A stretch of 64,000 nucleotides of DNA from Ignavibacteriota bacterium (GCA_013285425.1 CP053447.1:126954-190953), one strand, 5' to 3'. Shown: positions 18,497-27,772, numbered from the stretch's first letter. The notes: generated by a model not told the origin, from the sequence alone. Program-made: numbers and translations.

Positions 18497-21400
18497 TTAA
18501 CTATTTTTTTTGTTTAATGAATTTTTAAACCAACCATATTTTTCAACAAACTCATCAGCTTGCATTTTTTCTTTGTCACTCAATGTAGGTTTATATAAAT
18601 ATACCACATCAATTGAATAGCCTTTTTTACCATCTTGTTTTTCAGTTGCTATGCCTATTACTGTATTAATATTTTGTGTATTTTTTCTAACAATCAAGCA
18701 TCTCCCGGCTAGTTCTAGTCTCCTATCTTCCCTTGATTCATTCCTATTTGCAGTCATAAATACATAAACTATTCCTGAATAAGAAGAAACAGGCCGTGCT
18801 CTGATATCAGGTGAACTGATAAAATCCAAAAATGCTTTTGCTAGTAAAATTCTATCATAGCGTGACTCTCTAGCCAATTTCCGAACGACAAGTTCAAAAT
18901 TCTCATATTCAGCACCTATTTCTAATTTGTTACTTTTAAAATCTTCAATAAGTCGTTCTATTAAATTATCCCAGATTAGACTGACTATAATTTCTTTTGT
19001 CCAAGTCTTATATGCTTCACTTTTCTTATAGTCATCCCATAAATTACCATCAAGAATGGTTAGACTTCCTTTATCTATAAACTCTTCTGAATTACTAAAG
19101 TAGTATGCCAATAAATCTTCCTCGCCACCATTAAAAATCAATTTATTAAAATTACCACTTGTGTAAAACTCTTCTTTTTTTGAAAGATATTTTGTGAAAT
19201 CAGTGATAGTATCTAGTTCTTTTAACAAAATAGAAGTAGACTTGTCATCAAATACGTGTATAAATCCCTTGCCCATATCACCCCACAATAAAGGCATTTT
19301 TTCTTCACCGCCGATTGCTATTGCTACTCTATGATATTTCCTGTATTGGGGTTCAGGTAATTTTGGACCCAAACTTCCATCAAATAATGTAAGTTGATCT
19401 ATCGAATTTAAATATCTTTCAGCCCCATATATTTGATTGAATGATTTATCAAGTGCTGCTTTCTTCCATCTTTGCCAGTCTATGTTAATATCACCACTTT
19501 CAGTCGGCACGATTTCTTTAACTGAAATTATTATAATATCTGGTTCACAATAGATTAATATATCACATAGTTCATTATTATTTTTGCCCCTTGGGATTGG
19601 GTAACTCCATAATGATAAAAATGAATTTTTAGCTAATTCAAATACATATTTTTCGGTACGTGTCAGAGTTGGTTTAATCTCAACGCTTACTTTTTCATTA
19701 ACAATTATTTGGTCTTTAACAACGATGTTTAATATTTTATTCTTAACGAATATACCTTTGACAATATTTTTTCCTTCGATAAATTTTTTAACTCTATTAT
19801 CTGTCATTGCCGCACTGCCAGTTTCTTCCGCACTAGCATTTAGTGGCATTTCAATAGTAGCTCTCAATTTTCCGTTAACCTGAACTGCAATATTTACAGT
19901 ATCTTCAATCAATGCTTCTTTATCAATTGCAAAGACAATAGGTTTTTCAAAAATTGATTTTTCATTTCCAACTAACTGCCAGCATTCTTCACCTAAATGA
20001 GGAGCAACAGGTGCTAACATTGATGCAAATCTTAAAAGCACATAACTCTGAATTTCCTTACTGCAAGATTCTAAAATCTTAAGCTCATTAATCAATTCCA
20101 TTAATGAAGCAATTGCAGTGTTAAATCTGAAATGTTCAATCTCTTCATTAAACTTGTTCAAAGTCTGATTTACTTTTCTGTAAACCTTTTTCTCATTGTC
20201 TGAAAGAGATGATAAATAATAATTATCAGCAGCCGGATAATTGTTATTTACGTTTTTATATTCGTTAAAAAGTTCATAAGAACGCATTACAAATCTTTCG
20301 ACTCCTGAGATTCCCTTATCACTCCAATCCCCGCCTTGATCGTAGGGACCCATAAACATCAGGTACATTCTGAATACATCAGTTCCATATTTAATGATAA
20401 AGTCATTTGGATTAACAACATTACCGCGGGACTTTGACATCTTAGCGCCGTCTTTTGTAATAACACCCTGGTGAACAAGTTTTGCAAATGGCTCATCACT
20501 GTTAACTAAACCGATATCACGCAAAAACTTATGAAAGAATCTTGCATACAAAAGATGCATAACCGAATGTTCCTTTCCGCCGACATACATATCAACGGGA
20601 GTCCATTTATCTGCGAGGTTTTTATCAAAAGGCGCATCAGAAAATTTAGGATCAAGAAATCTCAGATAATACCACGATGAATCAACGAAAGTATCCATTG
20701 TATCAGGATCGCGTTTAGCATCAGTTCCGCATTTTGGACATTTGACATTTATATACTTTTCGTTTCTTGCAAGTGGAGATTCACCTCCAAGTTTGAAATC
20801 AACATCATACGGAAGTAAAACCGGTAATTCATTTTCATCGACCGGAACTTCACCACATTTTGTACAATGAATGATAGGAATTGGAGTTCCCCAATAACGC
20901 TGTCTTGAAATTAACCAGTCACGAAGACGATAATTTATTTTTCTTTTTCCAAGATTATTTTCTTCAAGATAATTTATAACCTGCTTTATTCCATCATCTG
21001 AACGAATACCATTAAATTTTCCTGAGCTGATCATTGTTCCGACTTCTGTAAATGCAGACTTAATTTCATCTTTTTCATTTGTACCGTCTTGCAAAATCAC
21101 TTTACGGATTGGAAGATTAAACTTAGCTGCAAACTCAAAATCTCTTTCATCGTGTGCGGGCACTGCCATAACACAGCCTGTTCCGTATGTGATAAGTGCA
21201 TAATCAGCAATCCAAACAGGAATTTTTTCGCCATTAACAGGATTGATTGCAAAAGCACCTGTTGGCACACCGGTCTTTTCTTTTACTGTTGAAGTCCGTT
21301 CAATTTCTGTTAAAAGTTTTGTTGATTCACGATAATTATCAACACCTGCTTTAAATTCCGGTTTTGTAATTTTATCAACAAGCGGGTGCTCGGGAGCCAG

Positions 21401-22177
21401 AACAACATAAGTAACACCAAATAATGTATCCGGACGTGTTGTAAAAACTTTTATTTCATCATCATTGTTATCAGCTAACTTAAAAATAACTTCCGCACCT
21501 TCACTTTTACCGATCCAGTTTTTTTGCTTTAAGATTGTTTCATCAGGCCAATCAATTATGTTATGTCCTTCAAGAAGTTCTTCAGCGTAATCTGTTATTT
21601 TAAAAAACCACTGATAAAGATTTCTTTGAATAACCTGTGTTCCGCATCTTTCACAACATCCGTCAATTACCTGCTCATTTGCCAAAACTGTTTGATCTTT
21701 TGGGCACCAGTTTACCGGTGCATTTTTTCTATAAGCTAATCCGCGCTTAAACATCTGAAGAAAAATCCACTGATTCCATTTGTAATATTCCGGAGCGCAG
21801 GTCATTAGTTCAACATCCCAATCGTACATACAACCCATTTTTTTTAGCTGCTCGCGAATGTCTTCAATATTTTTTAATGTGCTATCCTGTGGATGAATTC
21901 CTGTTTTAATTGCATAACCTTCTGCTGGTAATCCAAACGCATCATAGCCGATTGGTTCAAATACATTATAGCCTTGAAGTTTTTTAAACCTTGCCCAGCT
22001 GTCTGTTGGTCCGTAATTATACCAGTGTCCGATATGCAGTTTTGCACCGGATGGATAAATGAACATTACAAGAGTATAAAGTTTTTTATCTGTTTTGGTA
22101 AGATCGGTTCTGTAAGTCTTGTTATCTTCCCAAAATTTCTGCCATTTGGATTCTATTTCCGAAAAAGGATATCTCAT
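18497..22177 (-). CDS. leuS: Leucyl-tRNA synthetase fused to a C-terminal nuclease-like domain
   Basis: 1226 residues against about 800-880 in normal bacterial LeuRS. Residues 1-821 form an intact enzyme: HIGH at 48-51, CP1 editing domain with TTRPDTLFG and GTGCVMAVPAHDERD, zinc-type cysteines (CPKD...CCERCG, CTKCG...CPKCG), KMSKS at 579-583, and the usual C-terminal end NKILNIVVK. The frame then continues without a stop through residues 822-1226. That part has E842, WSYPIP, ELCDILI (D872), ISVKEI (K887), GAERYL, GFIHVFDD, ELDTITDFTKYLSKKE, EEDLLAYYF and a C-terminal alpha/beta part. It resembles a stand-alone uncharacterised bacterial family I cannot name; E-D-xK spacing suggests a PD-(D/E)XK fold. 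serS follows by 24 bp. The fusion may be real or may reflect a lost stop codon. Confidence 0.93.
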   Translation of the reverse strand: MRYPFSEIESKWQKFWEDNKTYRTDLTKTDKKLYTLVMFIYPSGAKLHIGHWYNYGPTDSWARFKKLQGYNVFEPIGYDAFGLPAEGYAIKTGIHPQDSTLKNIEDIREQLKKMGCMYDWDVELMTCAPEYYKWNQWIFLQMFKRGLAYRKNAPVNWCPKDQTVLANEQVIDGCCERCGTQVIQRNLYQWFFKITDYAEELLEGHNIIDWPDETILKQKNWIGKSEGAEVIFKLADNNDDEIKVFTTRPDTLFGVTYVVLAPEHPLVDKITKPEFKAGVDNYRESTKLLTEIERTSTVKEKTGVPTGAFAINPVNGEKIPVWIADYALITYGTGCVMAVPAHDERDFEFAAKFNLPIRKVILQDGTNEKDEIKSAFTEVGTMISSGKFNGIRSDDGIKQVINYLEENNLGKRKINYRLRDWLISRQRYWGTPIPIIHCTKCGEVPVDENELPVLLPYDVDFKLGGESPLARNEKYINVKCPKCGTDAKRDPDTMDTFVDSSWYYLRFLDPKFSDAPFDKNLADKWTPVDMYVGGKEHSVMHLLYARFFHKFLRDIGLVNSDEPFAKLVHQGVITKDGAKMSKSRGNVVNPNDFIIKYGTDVFRMYLMFMGPYDQGGDWSDKGISGVERFVMRSYELFNEYKNVNNNYPAADNYYLSSLSDNEKKVYRKVNQTLNKFNEEIEHFRFNTAIASLMELINELKILESCSKEIQSYVLLRFASMLAPVAPHLGEECWQLVGNEKSIFEKPIVFAIDKEALIEDTVNIAVQVNGKLRATIEMPLNASAEETGSAAMTDNRVKKFIEGKNIVKGIFVKNKILNIVVKDQIIVNEKVSVEIKPTLTRTEKYVFELAKNSFLSLWSYPIPRGKNNNELCDILIYCEPDIIIISVKEIVPTESGDINIDWQRWKKAALDKSFNQIYGAERYLNSIDQLTLFDGSLGPKLPEPQYRKYHRVAIAIGGEEKMPLLWGDMGKGFIHVFDDKSTSILLKELDTITDFTKYLSKKEEFYTSGNFNKLIFNGGEEDLLAYYFSNSEEFIDKGSLTILDGNLWDDYKKSEAYKTWTKEIIVSLIWDNLIERLIEDFKSNKLEIGAEYENFELVVRKLARESRYDRILLAKAFLDFISSPDIRARPVSSYSGIVYVFMTANRNESREDRRLELAGRCLIVRKNTQNINTVIGIATEKQDGKKGYSIDVVYLYKPTLSDKEKMQADEFVEKYGWFKNSLNKKNS

Positions 22178-22208
22178 TTATTATTTGATAATTATTGAAA
22201 AATGAAGC

Positions 22209-22239
22209 CAAATTTAGCTATTTGAGAAGGGATTTCAAA
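22209..22239 (-). promoter_or_regulatory. Bacteroidetes-type promoter of leuS
   Basis: On the minus strand TTTG (22236-22239), exactly 19 bases, then TAAATTTG (22209-22216) match TTTG-N19-TAnnTTTG perfectly. The start codon lies about 31 bases downstream. This probably drives leuS, its extension and serS. Confidence 0.75.
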
Positions 22240-22352
22240 TTGGATTTATACGGGTAATACTAAATTTAATCAGCAAAATATTGATTTACTTTCTTTGCCT
22301 CTGAAAATAAGAGTAAATTTGTATAACAGTAATTTAATAGATAGGAACTGAT

Positions 22353-24212
22353 ATGGAAAAAACACAAATAAAAGAATTCTTAAAACAAATACAATTATTT
22401 AAAGAACTTAACGATTCACAATTAAAAGTAATATGTGAAAAAATAAAAGTTGAAAATTTTCAAGCCAACAGCATGGTCTTTAATGAAAATAATATCAGGC
22501 AGAATCTGTTTGTAATTTATGATGGAGAAGTTGAATTATTTAAACGCACTCCATACGGCGGAGAAAAAAGGCTGTCGATATTTAGCAAGTATGATTTTCT
22601 GGGTGAAGGTGCGTTAATGGATGATTCACCGCATTCAACTTCTGCACGCACTACAATTGATTCTGTCATTTTTATTTTATCGAGAGATAGTTTCAAACAG
22701 CTAATGAAAGAAGACAATGAAACTGCAGTTGCAATCCTTTCAAGCATAGGAAGAGTTATTTCCAGAAGAATGAGCGCTGCAAATACACGGGTAATAAATA
22801 TTGCTGCTCAGTATCAATCAGGAAGAACAAGAAACGAACATGATTTGCTTGGTAATCGGGAAGTACCCCACGAATATTATTACGGAGTGCAGACATTACG
22901 GGCTTTGGAAAATTTTACTATTAGCGGAGTAACTTTAGATTTTCATCCTGTACTTATTGAAGCGCTTGCAATGGTTAAAAAAGCCGCCGCAAAAGCTAAT
23001 TATGATCTGGGACTTTTATCCAAGCCAATATCAGGTGCAATTGTTCAGGCTTGTGATGAAATAATAAACGGAAAATTACATTCACATTTTGTGGTTGATA
23101 TGATTCAGGGCGGAGCCGGAACATCAACAAATATGAATGCTAATGAAGTTATTGCTAATCGTGCACTTGAAATTTTGGGATATGAAAAAGGAGATTATAA
23201 ATATTGCCATCCAAATAATCATGTTAATTTGTCTCAATCCACAAATGATGCTTATCCCACTGCAGTTAAGATTGCTTTAATATATTCCAAGAAAAAGTTA
23301 GTGGAAGTTCTGCAGGAGCTGATTGAATCATTCAGAAAAAAAGCCAAAGAGTTTTCGAATATAATTAAGATGGGAAGAACCCAATTACAGGATGCAGTTC
23401 CAATGACGCTTGGGCAGGAGTTTGAAGCTTATGCTGTTATGCTAAATGAAGAAATTAAAAGACTTGAACAGAATGCAAAATTATTTTTGGAAGTTAATAT
23501 GGGTGCAACAGCTATTGGAACAGGAATTAATTCACACCCTGAATACTCTGCTAAAGTTGTTGCCCATTTAAGAGAAGCTACAGGATTGGATATTGTTCTT
23601 GCAGAAAATCTTGTTGAAGCCACGCAAGATACAGGAGCATTTATAATGTTCTCTTCCGCTGTTAAAAGATTAGCTGTTAAACTTTCAAAGATAAGCAATG
23701 ATTTAAGATTGTTATCATCGGGACCGAGAACCGGAATTAATGAAATAAATCTGCCGCCGATGCAGCCAGGCTCATCTATAATGCCCGGGAAAGTTAATCC
23801 TGTTATACCGGAAGTTGTAACACAAATTGCATTTAAAGTTATTGGAAACGATTTGGTCGTAACACTTGCCGCTGAAGGAGGACAGCTTGAGCTTAATGTT
23901 TTTGAACCTGTAATAGTTCAAAGTTTATTTGAATCTATTGAAATGCTTAAAAACGGGATGATGACACTTAAGGTAAGATGTATTGATGGTATTACTGCAA
24001 ATGAAGACAGATGCAGAAAACTTGTTGAAGGAAGTATCGGAATTGTTACAGCGCTTAATCCAGCATTAGGATATGAAACCTGTACCAAGCTTGCCAAAGA
24101 AGCACTTGATACAAATCGCGGTGTTTATGAATTAGTGCTTGAAAAGAAGTTATTATCAAAAGCAGAACTTGATGACTTACTTAAGCCTGAAAATATGATA
24201 AGACCAAGATAG
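22353..24212 (+). CDS. aspA: Aspartate ammonia-lyase with N-terminal cyclic-nucleotide-binding domain
   Basis: 619 residues. Residues about 1-145 are a CRP-type cNMP-binding beta-roll (FKELNDSQL, NLFVIYDGEVELF, DFLGEGALMDDSPHSTSART). From about 155 a complete aspartase follows, normally near 470 residues: HDLLGNREVP, GGAGTSTNMNANEV, SQSTNDAYPTA, GRTQLQDAVP and the superfamily signature GSSIMPGKVNP at 473. It turns aspartate into fumarate and ammonia. The fused domain suggests control by cAMP or another nucleotide, as inference. TAAATTTG at 22314-22321 is a good -7 box, but the nearest TTTG lies only 16 bases upstream. The gene is divergent from leuS and ends in a strong hairpin. Confidence 0.93.
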   Translation: MEKTQIKEFLKQIQLFKELNDSQLKVICEKIKVENFQANSMVFNENNIRQNLFVIYDGEVELFKRTPYGGEKRLSIFSKYDFLGEGALMDDSPHSTSARTTIDSVIFILSRDSFKQLMKEDNETAVAILSSIGRVISRRMSAANTRVINIAAQYQSGRTRNEHDLLGNREVPHEYYYGVQTLRALENFTISGVTLDFHPVLIEALAMVKKAAAKANYDLGLLSKPISGAIVQACDEIINGKLHSHFVVDMIQGGAGTSTNMNANEVIANRALEILGYEKGDYKYCHPNNHVNLSQSTNDAYPTAVKIALIYSKKKLVEVLQELIESFRKKAKEFSNIIKMGRTQLQDAVPMTLGQEFEAYAVMLNEEIKRLEQNAKLFLEVNMGATAIGTGINSHPEYSAKVVAHLREATGLDIVLAENLVEATQDTGAFIMFSSAVKRLAVKLSKISNDLRLLSSGPRTGINEINLPPMQPGSSIMPGKVNPVIPEVVTQIAFKVIGNDLVVTLAAEGGQLELNVFEPVIVQSLFESIEMLKNGMMTLKVRCIDGITANEDRCRKLVEGSIGIVTALNPALGYETCTKLAKEALDTNRGVYELVLEKKLLSKAELDDLLKPENMIRPR

Positions 24213-24541
24213 GGGTTAAACATATCTCTTCGTTAATTTGGATGATAAGGCGGTTTTAATAATTACCCGCGGTACACATAATAGTCTGGGCGGCAGTACT
24301 GCTATTTTGTAAACGCGGGTAATTTTTTGCGGATGAAATATCATTGTTTCTACAACAAACGTTAAAAAATTTAACAAACATTCTCCCTAATAATTTGCGC
24401 GTTTATTTATCGTGCAATTTTTTTTTAGAGTTATGCTTATAATTAACAGAAATTATAATCGGATAATCTTGAGACAACATTCAATTTCTCATCTGTTTGT
24501 CTTAATTTTGGTATATCAAAAAAAATAAAGATTGGTAAAAT
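24213..24541. other. 329-bp non-coding stretch between aspA and the acyl-CoA synthetase gene
   Basis: It holds the compound hairpin at 24262-24328, then an AT-rich segment. TAATTTTG at 24503-24510 has the form TAnnTTTG and lies about 31 bases before the next start, but the matching upstream box is only TTCA. No open frame of note. Confidence 0.6.
24262..24328 (+). terminator. Long compound hairpin ending in a T-run (terminator or structured RNA)
   Basis: The outer stem ATTACCCGCG (24262-24271) pairs perfectly with CGCGGGTAAT (24314-24323) and is followed by TTTTT. Inside, ACATAATAG pairs with CTATTTTGT with one mismatch, and the loop contains the palindrome GCAGTACTGC. This is larger than a usual terminator and might be the 3' end of a small RNA. 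Confidence 0.65.
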
Positions 24542-26599
24542 ATGGATTCCGTTTTTGATCAATACTTCTACCCCGATACAATCTGCATCGTTGGTGCATC
24601 ATCAAAACCAAAAAGCCTCGGTTACGAATTGACCAAATCAGTAAAACAATACGGTTATACCGGCGATTTAGCTCTTGTTAATCCGAAAGCAGATGAAATA
24701 CTCGGCTTTAAATGTTATCCAACAATCAGTTCAATAGATTATAGAATTGATCTTGCAATTGTTATGGTGCCAAAGCAATTTGTCGAAGATACAATCAAAG
24801 AATTGATTGCTAAAAAAACTCAGGCTATTATACTGATTACTGCCGGATTTAAAGAAACAGGTGAGGCAGGTGCAGATGCAGAGGAAAGAATTTTAAAAAT
24901 TATTCGTGATTCCAATGCAAGATTAGTCGGACCTAATTGTATGGGAATAATAAATACTCTTCCATCGGTTAAAATGAATGCGACTTTTGTAGCAGAGGAA
25001 CCAAGAACCGGAACAATGGCTTTCTGCTCGCAAAGCGGTGCTATCGGTGCGGCTGTATTAAATTCGTTGCGCGAAACCGATATTCGTTTCGGACAGTTTA
25101 TCAGCGTAGGCAATAAAGCTGATGTTAATGAAAATGATCTGCTTGAGTATTGGCAGGACTGTAAAGATGTTAATGTAATCACTTACTATCTTGAAAGCTT
25201 TGTTGACGGTGAAAAGTTCATTAAATATTTTATTGATGAAAAGATCACAAAACCGGTAATTGTTCTTAAAGGCGGAAGAACATCAAGCGGAATTAAAGCT
25301 GCTTCATCGCACACTGGCGCACTTGGCAGCAGTGATAAGGTTGTTGATGCGATATTAAATCAGTTTGGAATTATCCGTGCTGATGATCTGAATGATATGT
25401 TTAATACTGTAAAAGGCTTTGAGGAATTTCCCGCACCAAAAGGTAACCGTGTTGCGGTTGTAACAAATGCAGGCGGACCAGCAATCCTAACAGTTGATAC
25501 ACTTGAAAAGAATAAGCTGGTTTTAGCAGATCTTACACAGCAAACAAAATCAAAACTAAAAGAAATTGTTCATCCGGAAGGAAGCGTTAATAATCCCGTT
25601 GATCTTCTTCCGGGCGGAACAGCAGAACAGTTTAAAGCTGTAAATGAAATTCTTGTTCAGGATGAAAATGTTGATTCAATTATATCAGTCTTTGTTGAAC
25701 CGATAATGGTGAAAGCTTTACCTGTAATAGAAGGAATAAACGAAATTAAATCTGATAAACCGGTCTTTCAGGTTGTTATGCCGTTACCTGAATTCTGGCA
25801 GGAGTACAGAGCTGAGTCAAAAACTAAACGTGCGTTATTCAGAAGACCTGAAGACCCGGCAGTTGTTATTAATAATCTGTTAAAATTCCGGGACAGAAAA
25901 ATCAACTTAAACAGAGTTAGTTGTGATGAAACTGTAAAGGATTTTAATCTGTCGAAAAAAGCAGGACAGTTTCTTAATCAAAACGATGTTACTGAATTGT
26001 GCAATTACTATCATTTACCGATTGTAAAAAATGAAATACACAGTATTGATGAGCTGAATAAAAAAGAAATCCATTTTCCTGTTGTTCTGAAAGCTGTTGG
26101 TGAAAAGATTATTCACAAAACCGATTTGAAAGGTGTTGTGCTTAATATTAAAACCAAGTCTGAACTTATTAAAACTTGTGAAAAAATGATTTGGGATTTT
26201 AGCAGCAGAAACATACAGCTTGATTCATTTCTGATTCAGCCGTTTTTAACATCTAAATTTGAATTATTAGTCGGAGCTTTCCGTGACCATAGTTTTGGTC
26301 CGATGATTATGTTTGGTTCCGGCGGCAAGTATGTTGAATATCTTGACGATACAGTTATGCGCTCTGCTTATCTGACTGAAAATGATGTTGATGAAATGAT
26401 CAACTCAACAAAGATAGGGAAAATAATTCAGGGTGTCCGCGGCGAAGATTCTGTTGATATTAACACCTTAAAAACTGTTATCAAAAATCTTGCACAGATG
26501 ATGATAAATCATAAAGAAATTATGGAGGTTGACTTAAATCCGTTGATGATAACATCCGAAAACAAAATTTTTGCTGTTGATGTGCGAATAAAATGTTAA
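24542..26599 (+). CDS. ADP-forming acetyl/acyl-CoA synthetase, fused alpha and beta parts
   Basis: 685 residues in the order CoA-binding domain (about 5-130, IVGASSKPKSLGYEL), succinyl-CoA-synthetase-like domains (about 140-460) and an ATP-grasp domain (about 475-685). The phosphorylated histidine is likely the one in KAASSHTGALGSS. GPNCMGIIN and SQSGAIGAAVL are typical. It makes ATP from ADP, phosphate and acyl-CoA, releasing acetate or other acids, which suits energy saving during amino acid fermentation. Substrate preference (acetyl, propionyl or branched) cannot be read. It is a single-gene unit with an ATG at 24542, ended by the hairpin at 26609-26640. Confidence 0.9.
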   Translation: MDSVFDQYFYPDTICIVGASSKPKSLGYELTKSVKQYGYTGDLALVNPKADEILGFKCYPTISSIDYRIDLAIVMVPKQFVEDTIKELIAKKTQAIILITAGFKETGEAGADAEERILKIIRDSNARLVGPNCMGIINTLPSVKMNATFVAEEPRTGTMAFCSQSGAIGAAVLNSLRETDIRFGQFISVGNKADVNENDLLEYWQDCKDVNVITYYLESFVDGEKFIKYFIDEKITKPVIVLKGGRTSSGIKAASSHTGALGSSDKVVDAILNQFGIIRADDLNDMFNTVKGFEEFPAPKGNRVAVVTNAGGPAILTVDTLEKNKLVLADLTQQTKSKLKEIVHPEGSVNNPVDLLPGGTAEQFKAVNEILVQDENVDSIISVFVEPIMVKALPVIEGINEIKSDKPVFQVVMPLPEFWQEYRAESKTKRALFRRPEDPAVVINNLLKFRDRKINLNRVSCDETVKDFNLSKKAGQFLNQNDVTELCNYYHLPIVKNEIHSIDELNKKEIHFPVVLKAVGEKIIHKTDLKGVVLNIKTKSELIKTCEKMIWDFSSRNIQLDSFLIQPFLTSKFELLVGAFRDHSFGPMIMFGSGGKYVEYLDDTVMRSAYLTENDVDEMINSTKIGKIIQGVRGEDSVDINTLKTVIKNLAQMMINHKEIMEVDLNPLMITSENKIFAVDVRIKC

Positions 26600-26606
26600 T
26601 GTGCTT

Positions 26607-26649
26607 AACCTTCGAGGATGAATAACCACAGCCTCGGAGGTCTGATTTT
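26607..26649 (+). repeat. Palindromic repeat AACCTTCGAGG type acting as terminator
   Basis: CCTTCGAGG (26609-26617) pairs with CCTCGGAGG (26632-26640) allowing one G-T pair, then TCTGATTTTT. It resembles the repeat at 32613-32643 and the one inside the next gene at 26769-26804. Confidence 0.6.
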
Positions 26650-26689
26650 TCAAACTCGTATTTTCAAAATATCATTCCTAAATTAAGCT

Positions 26690-27772
26690 ATGAACCGAAA
26701 AAAATTTATAACATCGCTTTCTGTTGCTTCAGTTGGGGCAGCTGTTTTCTCACCTTTAATTCTTGCTCAACCTTCGAGACTGCAAGAAAGAAATCCCGAA
26801 GGCTGCAGAATAGATGAACCACCTTTAATAAAACCGCCAGGATTAAAAGCTGGTGATAAACTTGCAATTGTTGCACCGGGCAGTTATATCTCCGAAGATG
26901 ACTTGCAGCAATCGGTTAAAAATCTTACTCAACTTGGATTTGAAACTACATATTCAAAGAAAGTGCTGCTGCAGACCGGATATTTTGCCGGCAGTGACAA
27001 AGACCGTGCTGATGATTTGATGGAAAAATTTGAAGATAAATCTGTTAAAGGAATTGTGTGTGCCCGCGGCGGTTATGGCTGTACCAGAATACTTCCTATT
27101 CTGAACAATGATATAATAAGATCAAATCCAAAAGTGCTTATTGGTTACAGCGATGTTACTGCATTATTGTATGGTATTTATCAGAAAGCAGGTTTGATAA
27201 CTTTTCATGGTCCGGTTGGCACATCAACTTTTAATGATTACTCTGTGAATAATTTTAAAAGAGTCTTAATGGATCCTAAAAAAAATGCAATATTTAAAAA
27301 TGCAGAAGATGAAACTGATGAGAATAAATATGGAGTTACTACTATTGTAAAAGGTAAAGGTACGGGCAGATTAGTCGGCGGAAATTTATCCATTATGGTT
27401 TCGCTTATCGGAACTGAATTTGATGTTGATTATTCGGGTAAAATAATTTTCATTGAAGAAATCGGGGAAGAGCCTTATCGTATAGATAGAATGCTTACGC
27501 AATTAATTCAATCCGGAAAATTTAATAATGCTGCCGGTATTATGATGGGTATCTTCAGCAAATGTGAAAGCAAGGTTAAAGATCCATCATTTGATAAAAC
27601 CTTTAATTTAATGGAAGTACTGAAAGAAAGACTTGGCAATCTTAAAATACCTGTTGTTTACGGAATGTCTTTCGGTCATATAGTAAATAAATTTACAATA
27701 CCATTTGGTGTACTAGCCCAACTTGATGCAGACAATCAAACATTTACCTTGTTAGAAAAAGCGGTTATTTAA
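26690..27772 (+). CDS. S66 family LD-carboxypeptidase, exported
   Basis: 360 residues. S66 peptidases remove the terminal D-Ala from muropeptide tetrapeptides or cleave related L,D bonds. The catalytic triad is visible: Ser154 in IGYSDVTALL, Glu256 in IIFIEEIGEEPYRIDRM and His330 in MSFGHIVNKFTIPFG, with ARGGYGCTRILP upstream. E. coli LdcA is cytoplasmic, but this one starts with NRKKFITSLSVASVGAAVF, a signal peptide with a partial Tat look. Between signal and enzyme, residues about 27-39 are encoded by a palindromic repeat (26769-26804), so this linker may have come from a repeat insertion. Confidence 0.9.
   Translation: MNRKKFITSLSVASVGAAVFSPLILAQPSRLQERNPEGCRIDEPPLIKPPGLKAGDKLAIVAPGSYISEDDLQQSVKNLTQLGFETTYSKKVLLQTGYFAGSDKDRADDLMEKFEDKSVKGIVCARGGYGCTRILPILNNDIIRSNPKVLIGYSDVTALLYGIYQKAGLITFHGPVGTSTFNDYSVNNFKRVLMDPKKNAIFKNAEDETDENKYGVTTIVKGKGTGRLVGGNLSIMVSLIGTEFDVDYSGKIIFIEEIGEEPYRIDRMLTQLIQSGKFNNAAGIMMGIFSKCESKVKDPSFDKTFNLMEVLKERLGNLKIPVVYGMSFGHIVNKFTIPFGVLAQLDADNQTFTLLEKAVI
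26769..26804. repeat. AACCTTCGAG...CCCGAAGGCT palindromic repeat inside the S66 gene
   Basis: CCTTCG (26771-26776) and CGAAGG (26797-26802) are the arms. The outer bases AACCTTCGAG and CCCGAAGGCT match both ends of the intergenic copy at 32613-32643. It adds a few residues to the linker after the signal peptide and keeps the frame. Confidence 0.5.

Noticed and set aside
19700..19730. LeuRS extension as a separate gene with its own start
   Set aside because: No stop codon ends the LeuRS part, and I see no ATG or ribosome binding site near the junction. A fusion is the direct reading, though an error at the junction cannot be excluded.
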